Assembly: GCF_047496725.1 (NCBI RefSeq)
Contig: NC_132976.1
Span: 3,642,001 to 3,706,000, forward strand
Origin: Anoplolepis gracilipes
Taxonomy: Eukaryota; Arthropoda; Insecta; Hymenoptera; Formicidae
Direction of reading: 5' to 3'
Length of the DNA stretch: 64,000 nucleotides
Shown: one piece after another, positions 41,601 through 52,000 of the stretch
How the letters are laid out: each line of letters opens with the position of its first letter
How positions within the stretch are numbered: the first letter of the stretch is position 1
Notes under the pieces: model-generated
What the model was told of the DNA's origin: nothing
Database searches by the model: none
The model's input: only the letters and a program-made list of their open reading frames with translations
Translations under genes and position numbers: made by a program

Positions 41601-42764
41601 TAGCTGTATTAATGGCACATATCGGTAGTTTTGTTCCTTGCGATAAAGCGACTGTATCGTTATTGGATTGTATATTGGCTCGAATAGGAGCTGATGATTC
41701 TCAATTGAAAGGATTGTCGACTTTCATGATGGAAATGATAGAAACTGCTGCTATTTTGAAAGTAATTTATATTATTATGAGAATCATTAAAAAAAAATTA
41801 TAATAAAAATAATAATTTGTTTTGTCTAATATTATATTTCATTTTCAGACAGCAACATGTAACTCTCTTGTAATTATCGATGAGCTGGGTAGAGGAACGT
41901 CCACATATGAGGGTTGTGGTATTGCATGGTCAATAGCAGAGTAAGTATACGAGAAGTTATTATTATTATGTAAGATTAATATTAAAAAACATTTTATTGT
42001 ATATAAATGCATTTTCCAGACATTTGGCAAGAGATATTAAATCATACTGTTTGTTTGCTACACACTTTCACGAGATTACCAAATTAGCCGAAGAAATACC
42101 TACTATACAGAATCACCATGTTACTGCTCTTGTTGAAGATAACAAATTGACATTACTTTACAAAGTACAACCAGGGATTTGTGACCAAAGTTTTGGACTT
42201 CATGTCGCTAAAATGGCTAATTTTCCACCAGACGTGATAGAGGTATGTATTTGATTTGTATGTTTAATATAATTGATGAATATTGTAAACTTTTACATTA
42301 TATATAAAGTTATGTATAATTTTTCTTCTTTCTTTTAGTTTGCTAGAAGAAAGCAAGCGGAGCTTGAGGATTATCAAAGCGTAGTTTTTGAAGGATCCAA
42401 TAATCCTCAAAAGAAACGAAAAATTATTCAGGTACTATTTTTTTTGTGTTATTGTTAACCAATAGTATTGATGATTAAGTGAAATAATAAATATAACATC
42501 ATTTATACACAGAATAATGTGTTACTAGTTTAAGAATTCATTAGAAATAGAATTTAAACATTTATGAGATATAAGCTTTAAATTTTTCTAATATTGTTAC
42601 AGGAAGCTGAAACACTCATTTCGCAATTCCTCAAAAAGTGTAAAACTTTAGATCCAACATCTTTATCTGATGCTGATTTAGAAAGTGAGGTATCATCATT
42701 GAAGAGAGAGGTACTTTCTCATGAGAATCCTTACATCAAAGCGTTACTCGACGCTTCTTCTTAA
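28624..42764 (+). CDS. Msh2: DNA mismatch repair ATPase MSH2
   Basis: MSH2 pairs with MSH6 (and MSH3 where present) to recognise mismatches and small loops. Fifteen exons: 28624-28657, 28741-28790, 37615-37738, 38044-38300, 38734-38901, 38986-39174, 39509-39903, 40356-40570, 40767-41084, 41181-41402, 41529-41761, 41849-41940, 42020-42242, 42339-42431, 42603-42764; they join in phase to 924 aa (human 934). The N-terminus starts MAVQP, as in vertebrate MSH2. The connector has SPGNLSHFEDILFGNND, the lever/clamp region CRTPQGHRLITQWVRQPL, and the ATPase Walker A GPNMGGKST (about 667-675), signature DDSQLKGLSTFM, Walker B VIIDELGRGTST and the ATHFHE His motif. Intron 2 (28791-37614) is 8.8 kb and hosts an antisense gene. 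No frame break seen. Introns also carry a fold-back element and a local tandem duplication. Confidence 0.97.
28791..29760 (+). other. 5' part of MSH2 intron 2, AT-rich
   Basis: Very AT-rich sequence with no coding exon seen. It probably also includes the 3' UTR of the antisense Gln-rich gene toward its right edge. Confidence 0.5.
29761..30004 (-). pseudogene. Decayed tandem copy of the 3' end of the nested Gln-rich gene
   Basis: This block aligns along its length with 30018-30264, which holds the last coding codons, stop and start of the 3' flank of the intact gene. Offset is about 257 bp. Read on the minus strand it still encodes VVNTLPAASMPNISAT and TTEEAPSFWS, then a one-base deletion shifts the frame to an early stop; the end KAKEKAKEYFG survives in another frame. 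It is therefore not a functional exon. It may instead serve as 3' UTR. Confidence 0.85.
30070..34125 (-). CDS. Secreted Gln-rich tandem-repeat protein, nested antisense in MSH2 intron 2
   Basis: A single uninterrupted ORF of 1351 codons; I do not recognise the family. Residues 1-22 look like a signal peptide (IGQIIFLSVLFAQTLSA). Two copies of a motif, DGGHG[KR]V-EE-GQYV-G-K[RK]VRYYKKN, lie at about 79-105 and 208-234. A Tyr/Ser/His/Gly-rich region follows. From about 545 to 1010 there is a degenerate repeat built on EDLTQQT, GKLEFGQQTV and NNQHLED, averaging some 30-40 residues. The C-terminus has Thr-rich sequence and a basic amphipathic end (KITRTYDKAKEKAKEYFG). Cys is scarce. An AG acceptor (34134-34133) six bases before the ATG suggests a separate 5' noncoding exon upstream. 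Low-complexity composition suggests an extracellular structural, mucin-like or glue-like protein; this is inference. Opposite-strand ORFs here are shadows. Confidence 0.85.
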   Translation of the reverse strand: MGIMTIGQIIFLSVLFAQTLSAPSGCIESCDFSQTSFQSRRTSGGYQDHAGLVQGSTNLNDYNYARPGNWTERNQYSTDGGHGKVHEERGQYVEGSKRVRYYKKNFTSAYGTGNVDGATDLSGQHRYDSLYIPSSQHLESQSTQLGQTVTKESGYSRAHSQQSTRIDGQSERLEDFGEYGGHSQQGANVQTIETTPDNWNRVNSHRTDGGHGRVFEEEGQYVSGPKKVRYYKKNYTSSYSTSDAGSATADLDKLHSELQKNVHEELDKFRREFHHQAASTTGQEAVHSFHSNDLQTAESENTYGHQHLSGYRRVPSTDTIHHYTDQQHTENVDTGRLYPIPNTYGTESQRTYQSHETYVSRPHPTPQSSHLSSRYSAQVTGGNYQSHSHSGHSQVDEIQREISGAHQSGIAQNRLVTERVYNPNPNPNYSVYPGRRDETKHYQEEHWQRSSSHGGLAPERSADLTLHGVGSRTHYDQDAYNEQRSRYHSTAHGYNSRAGSSYSSGYGLGQQLVAGGSSLDLGRATHGVDCTEETHQQYQETSHHRKYKRDDHHVQQDQEFESDSKQLELTNASDQQSEDFTHNEDFTQQTESQFGQQTVDDQHLNDFTQQSEQFTPQTQGYTQQTNDEFNFGQVIDNQHLEDLTQNKQFTQETEGQLEFGQQTLNDQHPTQNSKLMQQESNDHTRQTNKLDNGQQIVGNQRLEDLTQQNEQNEQFTQETEGQLEFGQQAFNDQHLTQNNEQMQQEYDDLTQQTSGKLEFGQQTVGNQHFEDLKQQTEQFETAGSDDYTQQTVGKLEFGQQSDDTQQLTQQTEHFAQQDARSEDLTQQTNGKLEFGQQTVNNQHLEDLTQQTTGKLQLQSIDKPANPKNQHFEEFNNEDFSQQAAGHNDFTQQTMGQLEFGQQESSNSKLDHHLEDFSRPNEDLTQQVRRFDDFTQQGPLKYGQREQSQKFSWPEYNTQHSEHFTQQDDWNTGDFSQQSHQYPSYNNNNKQSEWQLDMSQKTNQDFTQQTNDDRQFSIKPAPKPKPRPRYQKHDSIPQGTDTNFDEIFEPIEVNPEADIDNFQEKTAQHSSRLTHSRSDHHRSDTPYAQSQGSSVFDNEKENMDRLHWVHKSNDATVGLQWHYTYHPSDLTNIESSHNSYYPHQNVNSQQTDDTQQQQSRPFDFSQQETQDKHTLEDMRVSQTSQTQRNEHDQQLESFQQTEKSHFDGQFNQNSEEIPLGVIPLTTEQTEHKIESRILQAYGGGPYDGSRNEDTYRRVRLNPSATLPPIAGEDPWDIREKPRNIIPFTVVNTFPTASMPNVRATTTTEATETTTQIMETTTEEASPSFWSNLGHKITRTYDKAKEKAKEYFG
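31090..32490 (-). repeat. Degenerate Gln-rich coding repeats within the nested gene
   Basis: Repeated coding units carrying FGQQ, NQHLEDLTQQ and QFTQETEG appear many times with substitutions and length differences. The frame is kept throughout, which suggests selection for an open frame. Confidence 0.85.
34133..37614 (+). other. 3' part of MSH2 intron 2
   Basis: Contains a fold-back element (34324-34702) and should hold the promoter and 5' noncoding exon of the antisense Gln-rich gene. Otherwise AT-rich with no exon recognised; short ORFs at 34832-35153, 36059-36241 and 36706-36930 have no supporting features. Confidence 0.5.
34324..34702. mobile_element. Fold-back MITE-like element with about 85-bp inverted arms
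   Basis: The left end reads ACAAGGTGTAACTAAAAAAA and the right end, reverse-complemented, ACAGGGTGTAAGTAAAAAAA. Similarity continues about 85 bp inward, including CAATTTGGAGACGATTTTTC in both arms. TA-rich flanks would fit a TA target site. No transposase ORF inside. Confidence 0.85.
38430..38480. repeat. (GT)n microsatellite in MSH2 intron
   Basis: GT run of about 40 bp, leading into a TA run, seen directly. Confidence 0.93.
38491..38697. repeat. Tandem duplication (about 80 bp arms, 126-bp offset) flanking a TA run
   Basis: The segment from AGAATATATATTTCAAAGTT through AAATACAATTTTATAT occurs twice at a 126-bp offset, almost identical, with a (TA)n between copies. In an MSH2 intron. Confidence 0.9.
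39981..40311. mobile_element. Fold-back MITE-like element related to the one at 34324
   Basis: Left end ATGTTCCAAAA and right end (reverse complement) GTGTTCCAAAA, with further arm similarity around ATGTTCTTTT. Its interior resembles the 34324-34702 element, both carrying ATTAAAATTTTATTTA and a TCTCTGA[CT]CAATTT arm. Lies in an MSH2 intron. Ends approximate. Confidence 0.65.
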
Positions 42765-43437
42765 GAAAACTTAAAAATTGTAGAAAACATCCCCTGTGTT
42801 TTGAGGATGTTTAAAAGAAGGAGAGAGAGAGAGAGGGAGTTAACACACAAACAGTATTATTTTCACTTATCCATTATACATTCCCCTTTTCCCAAATTGC
42901 CGAAAATAAGATTTTTATTAAAAAGAAAAATATTTTATAAAAAAATGTACCTATATTTATATAAATTTATTAAATAAAAATTGTAGAAATCTCTATGTTG
43001 GAAATGTTTTTAAAAGAAAGAGAGAAAGAAAAAAAACTCGAGCAGTATTATTATGGTAAACATTTTCACTTATTAATTATACACTTCTCTTCCCCTGAAA
43101 TATTGTAGAATTTTTATTAAAAGGGAAAATATTTTATATAAAAAATATATGTATTTAATGTATTTTTAAATTTTGTCTTTATTTCTGTTTCGAGTGTGAC
43201 TGATTATTAAATTATTTATTTTGCAATTTGCAGAGATTGTTAGTGAAATATTGTACAATTAATTGATACCGTCTGTAGATAACATATTGATTCACGTTTT
43301 ATCCGCTATTGTAACCTTGAACTTGACTAGCGTATTCGCTGCTCCTGGGGAGTGTCTGAAGTCTGAGGGCCTGTACCAAGTGCTACTGTTGATCTGTGTA
43401 ACATTTTTCTATCGTTTTTATCAAATAACACACAATT
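42765..43437. other. MSH2 3' UTR and short spacer to the F-box-ARP gene
   Basis: About 670 bp between MSH2 stop and the next start codon. It holds an imperfect tandem duplication of roughly 190 bp (about 42800-42990 and 43000-43150), each with a purine-rich run, CAGTATTAT and TTTTTATTAAAA. A candidate poly(A) signal AATAAA is at 42973-42978. Confidence 0.6.
42973..42978 (+). terminator. Candidate poly(A) signal AATAAA for MSH2
   Basis: Canonical hexamer about 210 bp after the MSH2 stop. Confidence 0.5.
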
Positions 43438-45547
43438 ATGGATCCCGCGGTCTTCCCGGAAGAGATTTGGATTAAGATTTTATTATACTGCGATGTACCT
43501 GACATTATCGCTTTCGGTAGCACCTGCAAATATTTAAGGAAAACGTCGGACACGGATTATCTGTGGTGAGTGAAAGGCTAGGGTTAGGTTTACGTCAAAA
43601 TCGGAATGATTCCGACGAGATTTATGTGGCCAAAAGTGTCAAACGTCAGATACACCGATACTCATTTACTATCCTTCTTTTCAATAAGATTCGATATTTC
43701 TTAAGCGGCCAATTTAAAGAGTCCAAGTGTCATATTATCGTTATTCCGGAAGCAAATGTCTCTTCTATTCTCAGGATGGTTCTGTATTATTTTAGGAAGA
43801 TGAAATGGCTGCAGTTGATTTCGAAGGTACACTTCAGATTCCCGGATATAAAATGTCTGCAATTACTTAGCGTCAGCTTCAAGGCTATGTGCTACAGATT
43901 GCACATGGTAATAACGCTGGGCGAGAACGCGCCCTTCCCGAAGTGCTACCACTGCAGCGGTTACACCTGTCAGAGAAATTGCGTGGAGGGTTCCAGTGCC
44001 AAGGTGGTGATCGAGATTGGCAATAAGTATACATGGGTGATCACGCCAAATTTTGGACTGAGGAGACACTTCTCGATGTTCGGCATTCCCAAGTACAACA
44101 ATAAGACTCACATGGAACAGGCGCAGACTCAGAATGCACCCAGCAGCAGCACCCGCTCCAAGTCTGACACAAAGTCGCTGGTGAAGAGATTGAAGCTGTT
44201 GAAATTGTCGGAATTGGCGACCGCCAAGATTCCACGACCTAGCGGGCCGTTCTGCGTTTTCTGCAACCCAGTGAAACTGTACAGGGAGAAGCGAAGATTG
44301 ACCACACATCAAAACGACTCTGTGTGTTACAATAGACCGAATCCGATTTATCAGAAGCTCATAAACGGCTATTGCACCGACACGGTTGACGTATTCGGTA
44401 TCCCAAACGTGGATGTCGTAAGCCCGGCGGAGGCGTTGCTGTGCGAGGGCACGTTTCCGGTTCTCAAGACCTTCATTGATCACCTGTTTCACCAGATGAG
44501 TTTAACCGCGACGCTGAGAAAGCCGAATGCCGTACTCATGTTTTGCGAACCATTGGCCATGCATCCCACGTTGAGAAAACAATTGTTGCATTATTTATTC
44601 CAGGAAGTTAAAGTAGCGAGGTACGATTATTGATTAACTATCAGTAATATCTGTGTTACTTCTGTGTTACATTACAATTGTGTTATAAATATTTCGATAT
44701 CTACATGCGAGATCTTACAGCTAAAAATTATGTTACAGGGTATGCCTGGTACCAAAACCTTTAGCAGCATGTGCCATGTTGGACGTGGAAACTTGCGTTG
44801 TAATCGATAGCGGTGCTCTCAGTACAACGGTAGCCGTCGTAATCGGAGGGCGAGTTATACCGCAACGTTGGAGATTGTTGCCCGTGGGTGGTTGGCATGT
44901 TGCTTATCACTTAAAGCAAGCTATGCACTGGCAACCAAAGGAATATCATCAAATTCCCATATCTTACTTGGATGTTTTGGCTGTTAAAGAAAGATGTAGA
45001 CTGAGCTATAACATTAAGAATGAAGAGAAACGCTTTGGACAGAAAGCGAGGGAGCATATTAATCTTCGAGTTGATAGCTACGCGGATTATAAACAATTTT
45101 GGGTACATATATATATTACAGTTATATACGCCGTATAAATGAAAAAGAAATTTTCCTAGCAACTCGCGCATTTAAAAATGTATTAAGCAAAAAATACTGT
45201 TATTTGTAGAGAGTCTCTCTAGGGCCAGAGTTGTATATAGCCCCTGAAATGATGTACATCAGTCTCCGCTTGCCTGAAGTTATAAAAGATGTAACGTCAG
45301 GATTACCGGAAGACATAACGCACGATTGCCTTTCGCATATTCTACTTACTGGAGGAAATACGGATCTTTCGGGTTTCGAATTAAGGCTTACCAAGGATCT
45401 ACGTGAACTGTTGCCAGAGTATAGCAAGATTTTAGAAGTGAAAAGCTGTCCTGGAACGCATAGTTGGAATGTCGCAATGGGATCTACATACGTGCCTTTA
45501 GCTGTGCATCCTGGTAAGCATCTTGATTTTGTATATATTTCTGTACG

Positions 45548-45602
<55 letters not shown>

Positions 45603-45892
45603 TAATAATAATAATAATAATAATAGTGAATAAGTATGATTATAAACCGACAGAAAAGCATAAAAAACAAAAACATGTTTAAATGCATTAAAAAATATAT
45701 AAACAATAAAATAAAATATTTTTGTTTGAAAATAAAAATAAATAAGTAATTTTTAAAAAATTTGTTTTAGATAAAACTCCGCCAGAATATATTGAAGGTA
45801 ATCCATTTTGGTTGTCACGAGAAGAATATGTGTTGTTCGGATGTGAATCTCTAGAACACAGTAATGAAGGTATAATAGGTGATACCTTATAA
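43438..45892 (+). CDS. F-box domain fused to an actin-related protein (ARP)
   Basis: Exons: 43438-43565, 43796-44620, 44739-45102, 45210-45513, 45771-45892; phases join to 580 aa. An in-frame acceptor at 43773-43774 could lengthen exon 2 by 7 codons. Residues about 4-43 read as an F-box (FPEEIWIKILLYCDVPDII, then CKYLRKTSDTDYLW). A Cys cluster CYHCSGYTCQRNC follows at 93-105. From about 110 to the end the protein follows an actin fold: VVIEIGNKYTWVITP at the phosphate-1 position, VVIDSGALSTTVAVVIGG (about 338-355) at phosphate-2, LLTGGNTDLSGFELRL at the adenosine site and AMGSTYVPLA near the C-terminus. F-box proteins are substrate adaptors of SCF ubiquitin ligases; Arabidopsis ARP8 has the same domain pair. 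Function in insects is unknown to me. Confidence 0.85.
45549..45625. repeat. (TAA)n trinucleotide repeat
   Basis: About 25 TAA units with one interruption, in the last intron of the F-box-ARP gene. Confidence 0.95.
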
Positions 45893-46349
45893 TGTGAATG
45901 CCTCACTTATTACATAACTCAGATGCGCGTGCGTATCTTTTATTTATATAAAAGTAATATATAATGACAGGAAAGTAAATGTTACCATCGTTAAGTATAT
46001 TTTCTCTTATATTGTCTATAAATTGCAAAAGTAATTTAGATAGCTGAGAAGGGGCCTGAAACATTCCAAAATATAACTATCATGTTCACTATCTAAAGGC
46101 ACCTGAATGTGTTTCTCTCAAATTTTGCTATTTAAAATTTATTTATTAGTATAGTATGTGTAAAAGGTATATAGCAAATGTTCCATTTTGATCTACACAG
46201 AGTGAAATCTGTACATCAGACAAAAACAGAATTTATTATATTTAATTTTGTGTTGAATAATATTATCCCTTTCTAGATTCATTAAAAGTAGGTTTTAAAC
46301 CCACTTTAAAAAAAAAAGTCAAATATTTTAATAGTATATAATGAGATAA

Positions 46350-46367
46350 ATTTACACACACACACAC

Positions 46368-46420
<53 letters not shown>
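46350..46420. repeat. (CA)n-(TA)n microsatellite
   Basis: Short CA run followed by a TA run, seen directly. Confidence 0.93.
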
Positions 46421-46424
<4 letters not shown>

Positions 46425-47383
46425 TGATTGTTGTGCTTATGTTTTATATAAGAAATGTTTTATTGTGTAGATTGTAAGGAACATCTTGTATATATGCTCT
46501 AAAACTGCCCCTCTCCTCTCTGTATTAACTTCGAAATTTACGGCATTTAAATTCAGACATACTAAAAAAAAGATTCATTATCTATTCATAGTATTTTAGA
46601 ATATCATAAAGCTTCATATAAAACTAGTTGATATGCCAGTTGCAGTAGTTTCATACATTTGTTACTAATTCTATTAGGACTATAATTCTGATAATATTCG
46701 GTGCAGTGTTACATGTTGATGGCATAAATGTTTTAAAGCTGCAGTAATATAAGAAATTTGGTGCCATCTGAGCAATTTTAAATTATAAATCTATTACGTT
46801 TATGTGTATATAGCACATAATGCAATGAATTGTTTTGTAAATATAGGATATATAATTGAGCTGCTTACATTAAAATTGTACAAATCAATGATGTGTGTGT
46901 AAACGTCAAACACGTATATTATATGCAGTTAGATATAGAATATTTCCAGAAATTGTTCACTATTTCGTACATTTATATCACAGAAATCTTGCCAAAAAAA
47001 AGTATGTGTATGTTTACAAGAGAAAATATATAGAAACATTTCTAGTCACTTTAGATATAGATATAGATTTAAATATATAATCAATAAAAAAAGAACGAGA
47101 GATTTCTCTTCCAAGATGAGATGATACTAGCAACTTGTAATAAATTAAACAAGGAACAATGAAAATCTTTAGATTATAATTCATTAATATATATGAAAAG
47201 ATATTGTTACTCTATATAAATATATATTTTTTTGTTAATTATAATTTTTTGAATAAGTTATATAAGATATAATTATTGAATTAGTAACTGTGTACTCATG
47301 TGTACAGATATTTGATTAAGAGACTGTAATGTGAATTTTATAGTTGTAATTAGATCTTTTTTTTTTATATATTGAGAGATGAG

Positions 47384-47389
<6 letters not shown>

Positions 47390-47440
<51 letters not shown>

Positions 47441-47540
47441 TATATACATATATGTATATACATATATATATATATACATATACATATATATACATATACA
47501 TATACATATATATACATATACATACACATACACATATATA
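47390..47540. repeat. (TA)n and ACATAT-type microsatellite
   Basis: TA run followed by many ATACATAT variants; produces artefactual Tyr/Ile/Met-rich ORFs. Confidence 0.93.
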
Positions 47541-50467
47541 TTATTTAGATAAGAATATGTAATGTGTAGTCAGTATATATAAATATAGCAGTTAATTAAA
47601 AAGGATAGTATTGTAAAAGCTATGTTATAAAACTGACGTTTGTATTAAAAAAATATCTATCTAAATTATTATTATTGTAGCTATAGAAATTTTTCAGAGA
47701 AGACTTACTTAGGTGTTCATACAAATCACATGGCTTCAATTCTGTTAAACACTGAAATATGTAAGTATAAAATCTTAAACGAGTAAAAATACGACAAAGT
47801 AGCTTCTAATACATACATATACATATATGTATACCTGTTTTCACTTTAAAAAATTTTGCATCTTTAATATATAAGAAAATAAATAACGCAATATAAATCT
47901 TTGAGGTGAGAAATGAGCGTAAAAATATAATTACTTGATTATTTTAATCAAGTTAATTTGATAAGTAATTACATTATAAAATTTTTTTTTTTCTTTTTTC
48001 ATATATCTTAACGTTGAAGATTTTATTCTTAGAAACTTTGAGACTACAAAGATATTGTTATCTTTGCCATGACAACTTTTACTTTCGTAATGAAGCGTTC
48101 AGAATTTATCGCATTCGAAAAATGTAGTATTGCATAAATCTTTTCAATTATGTTAAACTATAAAAATTGCATATAGTTATATATAACTCACTGTTGCTTG
48201 TGGTTCTGTTATTTATAAGGAATGTACAATGTGTAAATAAATCTTTTTCAGATATCTCTGAGTTATGTGTTCAATATATACAATTACATAGTAAATAAAA
48301 AAACCGAACAAAAAATATAAAAGCATTTTTAGAATATAATAAATAAATATTATAAAGAGAAAGAACATAGTTCAATTTAAAAAAAATAAAAGTTTAGTAA
48401 ATTTCGCTTGATATTGATATAATACAAAATTCTAAGTGTAATATATATATTAATGTATTAAGTATTTATAGAATTATTTTTTTCTTTACGTTTCTGTAAA
48501 CGAGGAATATTCGTAATTTGATATAGAAAAGAGAATAAGTTTACTTTTATATGATTGTATGGCTTTATTAACAATATTAGCAAGCTATGTAATATTTTTC
48601 AATGTATGTATTTATAAAATTATCTACAAATTTTTATTTTCTTTTTTTACACAGCAGATGAGTATAAAATGTAGTAAAGAAAGATTATACTCTCTCAATG
48701 TAATTTCATTCATTACTACTTACAGACTGTGAAGATTTACTTAAAATATTACGCATTGTATGTATATATTAACATTAAATTTGAAGAAATATTTTTATGT
48801 ATGTATGACATTTTCGAATTAAATACAAATTATACAATGTTGGTTTTGTATTCAAGTTGTGTGTATTCTGAGAGTTTGAAAAATATTCTATGTTTGTAAA
48901 ACTTACAGAAAATCCCAGATAAAATAGGTATATTCAAAATAGTGTACCAGTTTATATAAAAAATCGCATATTCCAATCTAAAATATATATAATGTATATA
49001 TATATATATATTACTATATATTTTTTTTCTATATACTTTGGTGCTATATTTAAGTTGTTTATATGATACATGAAGCAAGCGACTTAACAATACCACATTA
49101 ACATCAACACTGCGTATGCTTAGTATGTATATTACAATTCAATATTTTCACAAACTCTGGCATTATCAATAACGATTTATCAAGAATCAAATTGTGAAGA
49201 AGAGAGAAATATGTTTCTGCTTGTTTTGTACATCTATTATTTTATATCTTGCCTAATAAACCAGTTTTAATCTTGTTCTCTTTGCGCAAGATAATGCGCT
49301 ATATAGTATAAATAATAAATCTCATATACTGTTATTTAGAAATAAGCTTTTAATATTTCACAAAAAATCAATTGAAGAAACTGCATAGTCTTTGTCTTTT
49401 ATTGAATAACATTTTTCATCCATGATTGACAAGAATCACATTTAAACAACCCAGTATTGTGCAAATGTTTTTTACAGTTTCAAAATTACGTAATGTTGCA
49501 TGTCTTTTAAAACAGTTAAAAACAATCCTAATTCAATGTTTATATGTTGTAACATTGTAATATTAACATATCAGATGACCAATAAAGTTCATGTTTATAA
49601 AGCTACCTATGCACATTCTGTTAATGAATTCTGTGATTGGTTTGTTATCAAAATCCGACGTGTTGTGATCAGAGTTAATATCTACGGAATATGTTTTGGC
49701 AAATTGCTAAAATTTTAATTTTATGATATTTCTCATATATCGCTAAATAAGCCATGTGTCTAAGTAGGGAACTTTAAAATTTATTATATTCAACTTTGTT
49801 GTAAAAATCTGGCTAGTTTATGCAATCTGTGTTATTTTGATTTTGTTGGACTCTTAATATATGCATAATATTTATCTGAACAAGTACTTTTGAATTCAAG
49901 AGAAGAAAAACTACTTCAAATTGCTATTATTTCGACATGTTTTTAAATTTACAGTACAAACTTGGCACAACAGTTTTAAATAATGGGTAAGACTTGCACG
50001 CCATTCAAAAATAAAATGTGTGCATAAATGGTGTTATTTTCATTGTCAATTCATAATTCTTAAAGAATCAGTTTTTTAGAATATTTATATTTTGAGGAAA
50101 TAATTCGTTTATATATTTCTTATAAATATTTAATTATTCTAGAAAATTGTACGAATTTATTAGTCATCTGATGATCTATGCAAACTATATATACAAAAAT
50201 TATACATACATGTGTGTAATTTTCAATAATAATTGTTAGTCTTTTTCCTAAAAAAAAAAAAAAAAGAATGCAGTAGAAAGTTATTTGTCACACGTAAAAA
50301 GAATTGTGTCTATATGTTGCTACTTGATAAAATATTAAAATAGTATGCAAATAATAGAAACAATCTATTATATATATTAATGCAATAAATAACTTTATAG
50401 TCTGAATTATATGTAACACATATACAAGTAAATAACAACATGTTCATATAATATTCATTAAATTACA

Positions 50468-50473
50468 TTTATT
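50468..50473 (-). terminator. Candidate poly(A) signal AATAAA for Rab39
   Basis: TTTATT on the + strand, about 86 bp after the Rab39 stop on the minus strand. Confidence 0.5.
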
Positions 50474-50558
50474 TAATGTATTTTTCCCTGAAATAACTAT
50501 CCCATCTGCATTCTCTGAAATCTCCTTTTCACTTACTTCAGCAAATCAAAATAGCAAC

Positions 50559-52000
50559 TTAACAACACGAAGTCTTTGCTGGTTCTGCCTCAACTAGGTT
50601 AAAATCTAAACCACTAGGCCTAGCAAATCCAGTTTTGATGCCATCCCAACCATCCTCTACCTTGTATTCGCCAGTTTGTATCCTATTATAAACTTCCTGT
50701 GTAACTGCTCGAAACGCCTCTTCGACATTTATACCAGTCTTCGCACTGGTTTCAATATGATGGACACCGTGTTCATCGGCAAACGCTCTGGCTTCTTCCT
50801 TCGAGACTTCCCGTCTACCACCATTAGTTACTAGATCCAATTTACAGCCCACCAAAGCAAATACAGGACGATGTGGCTCGATATGTCTGCGAGCCTCCAT
50901 CATCCATTGAGGAATATGCTCGAAACTTGCTCTATTACATACATCGTATATGAGAAGGGCTCCTACAGAGTTTCTGTAGTAAGATTTTGTAATTGACCTA
51001 GAGAAAATAAAAATACTTGATATTTATCTCACAATAAGAATTAAAAGCAAGTGTATAAAAATGTGTAATACAAGAATGTACAGCAAGAAATGTATTATTT
51101 ATCAATTTGGCATTTTTTTAATACGCATAAAAATTATATACCTAAATCTCTCTTGACCAGCTGTATCCCATAATTGTAATTTTATCCTCGTTCCATCCTT
51201 AACTTCTATTAATCGTGCGAAAAAATCCACGCCAACGGTTGGATCTGACAGCTAAAATTGAACAAAATATTAAAAGAAATCTCTCTTTTGTTTATTGCTA
51301 TCTTCCTAACTGTTATCGTAGCACTTTATGAGTTATTCCAATAAACAATATTATATTTAAATTTTTCCATTTTATTTTCAGGGAGAAGGAGCCATTGTAT
51401 TTATTGTGATAATCAATTTAACTCTTATATTCTGTGTGATAATCGTTCCTTAATTATATTAATATGCAAACTATGATGATGCAATTTCTTAATAACGAGT
51501 TAAAGAATGATACGCAGAAATAGAGAAGGCATAATTCAAAAATAGAAAACAAATATACAGTTCACGGTTAAGTGGTACTTAAATATGTAATAATTCTAAT
51601 ACGTCCAAGTTGAAACACAATGGCACACTAACCTAACCTAATTAAATCGTCAAACGTTGTAGTGAGTTTTATTTTCAATTGGAGCAAAATACGGGGATGA
51701 TTTGCATTGTAAATTAATTGGACTTTGAGGTTGGACGTCAAAAAAGTCGAAGCATAAAATCAACGGGGACAAGAACGGGGAAAAAGATAACACATAGCAG
51801 ACATTCCTAATGGCAGCCTATATGCGCGGTCGGTTGTTATTCGCGAGGCAAGAGTTGTCAAGAGTCAAGAGTGATTTAATTTTCCTTTTTACCTCCGCGA
51901 ATTTGCCGTCGGTGAAGTACTTGAGGAGAGAACTCTTGCCGACCGTACTGTCGCCGATCAGTATCAGTCGAAACTGATAATCGAAGAGAGGTTCTACCAT
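50559..52000 (-). CDS. Rab39: Small GTPase Rab39
   Basis: A Rab GTPase of endolysosomal/autophagic membrane traffic. Exons in transcript order: 52000-51893, 51251-51142, 50997-50559; they join in phase to 218 aa (vertebrate Rab39 about 217). The P-loop is GDSTVGKS (16-23), switch I has PTVGVDFF (40-47), switch II WDTAGQERFRSITKSYYRNS. The base-binding NKxD position reads CKLD rather than NKxD; vertebrate Rab39 also lacks the Asn there. ETSAK is present. The C-terminal motif EDGWDGIKTGF matches the Rab39 GW-GVKSGF signature, and it ends TSCC for double geranylgeranylation. It is convergent with the F-box-ARP gene. Intron 1 holds a telomere-like motif at 51629-51642. No frame break. Confidence 0.96.

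Larger units (their letters stand above)
45893..50467. other. Long AT-rich intergenic region between convergent F-box-ARP and Rab39
   Basis: About 4.6 kb with no recognised exon. It must contain the two 3' UTRs. Microsatellites occur at about 46350-46420 (CA then TA) and 47390-47540 (TA/ACATAT). Short ORFs such as 48830-49096 are AT-rich and featureless. Confidence 0.6.

Noticed and set aside
43863..44492. 209-codon minus-strand ORF
   Set aside because: Antisense to exon 2 of the F-box-ARP gene, whose sense frame carries actin-fold motifs.
47273..47533. Tyr/Ile/Met-rich minus-strand ORFs
   Set aside because: Translations of TA/ACATAT microsatellites.
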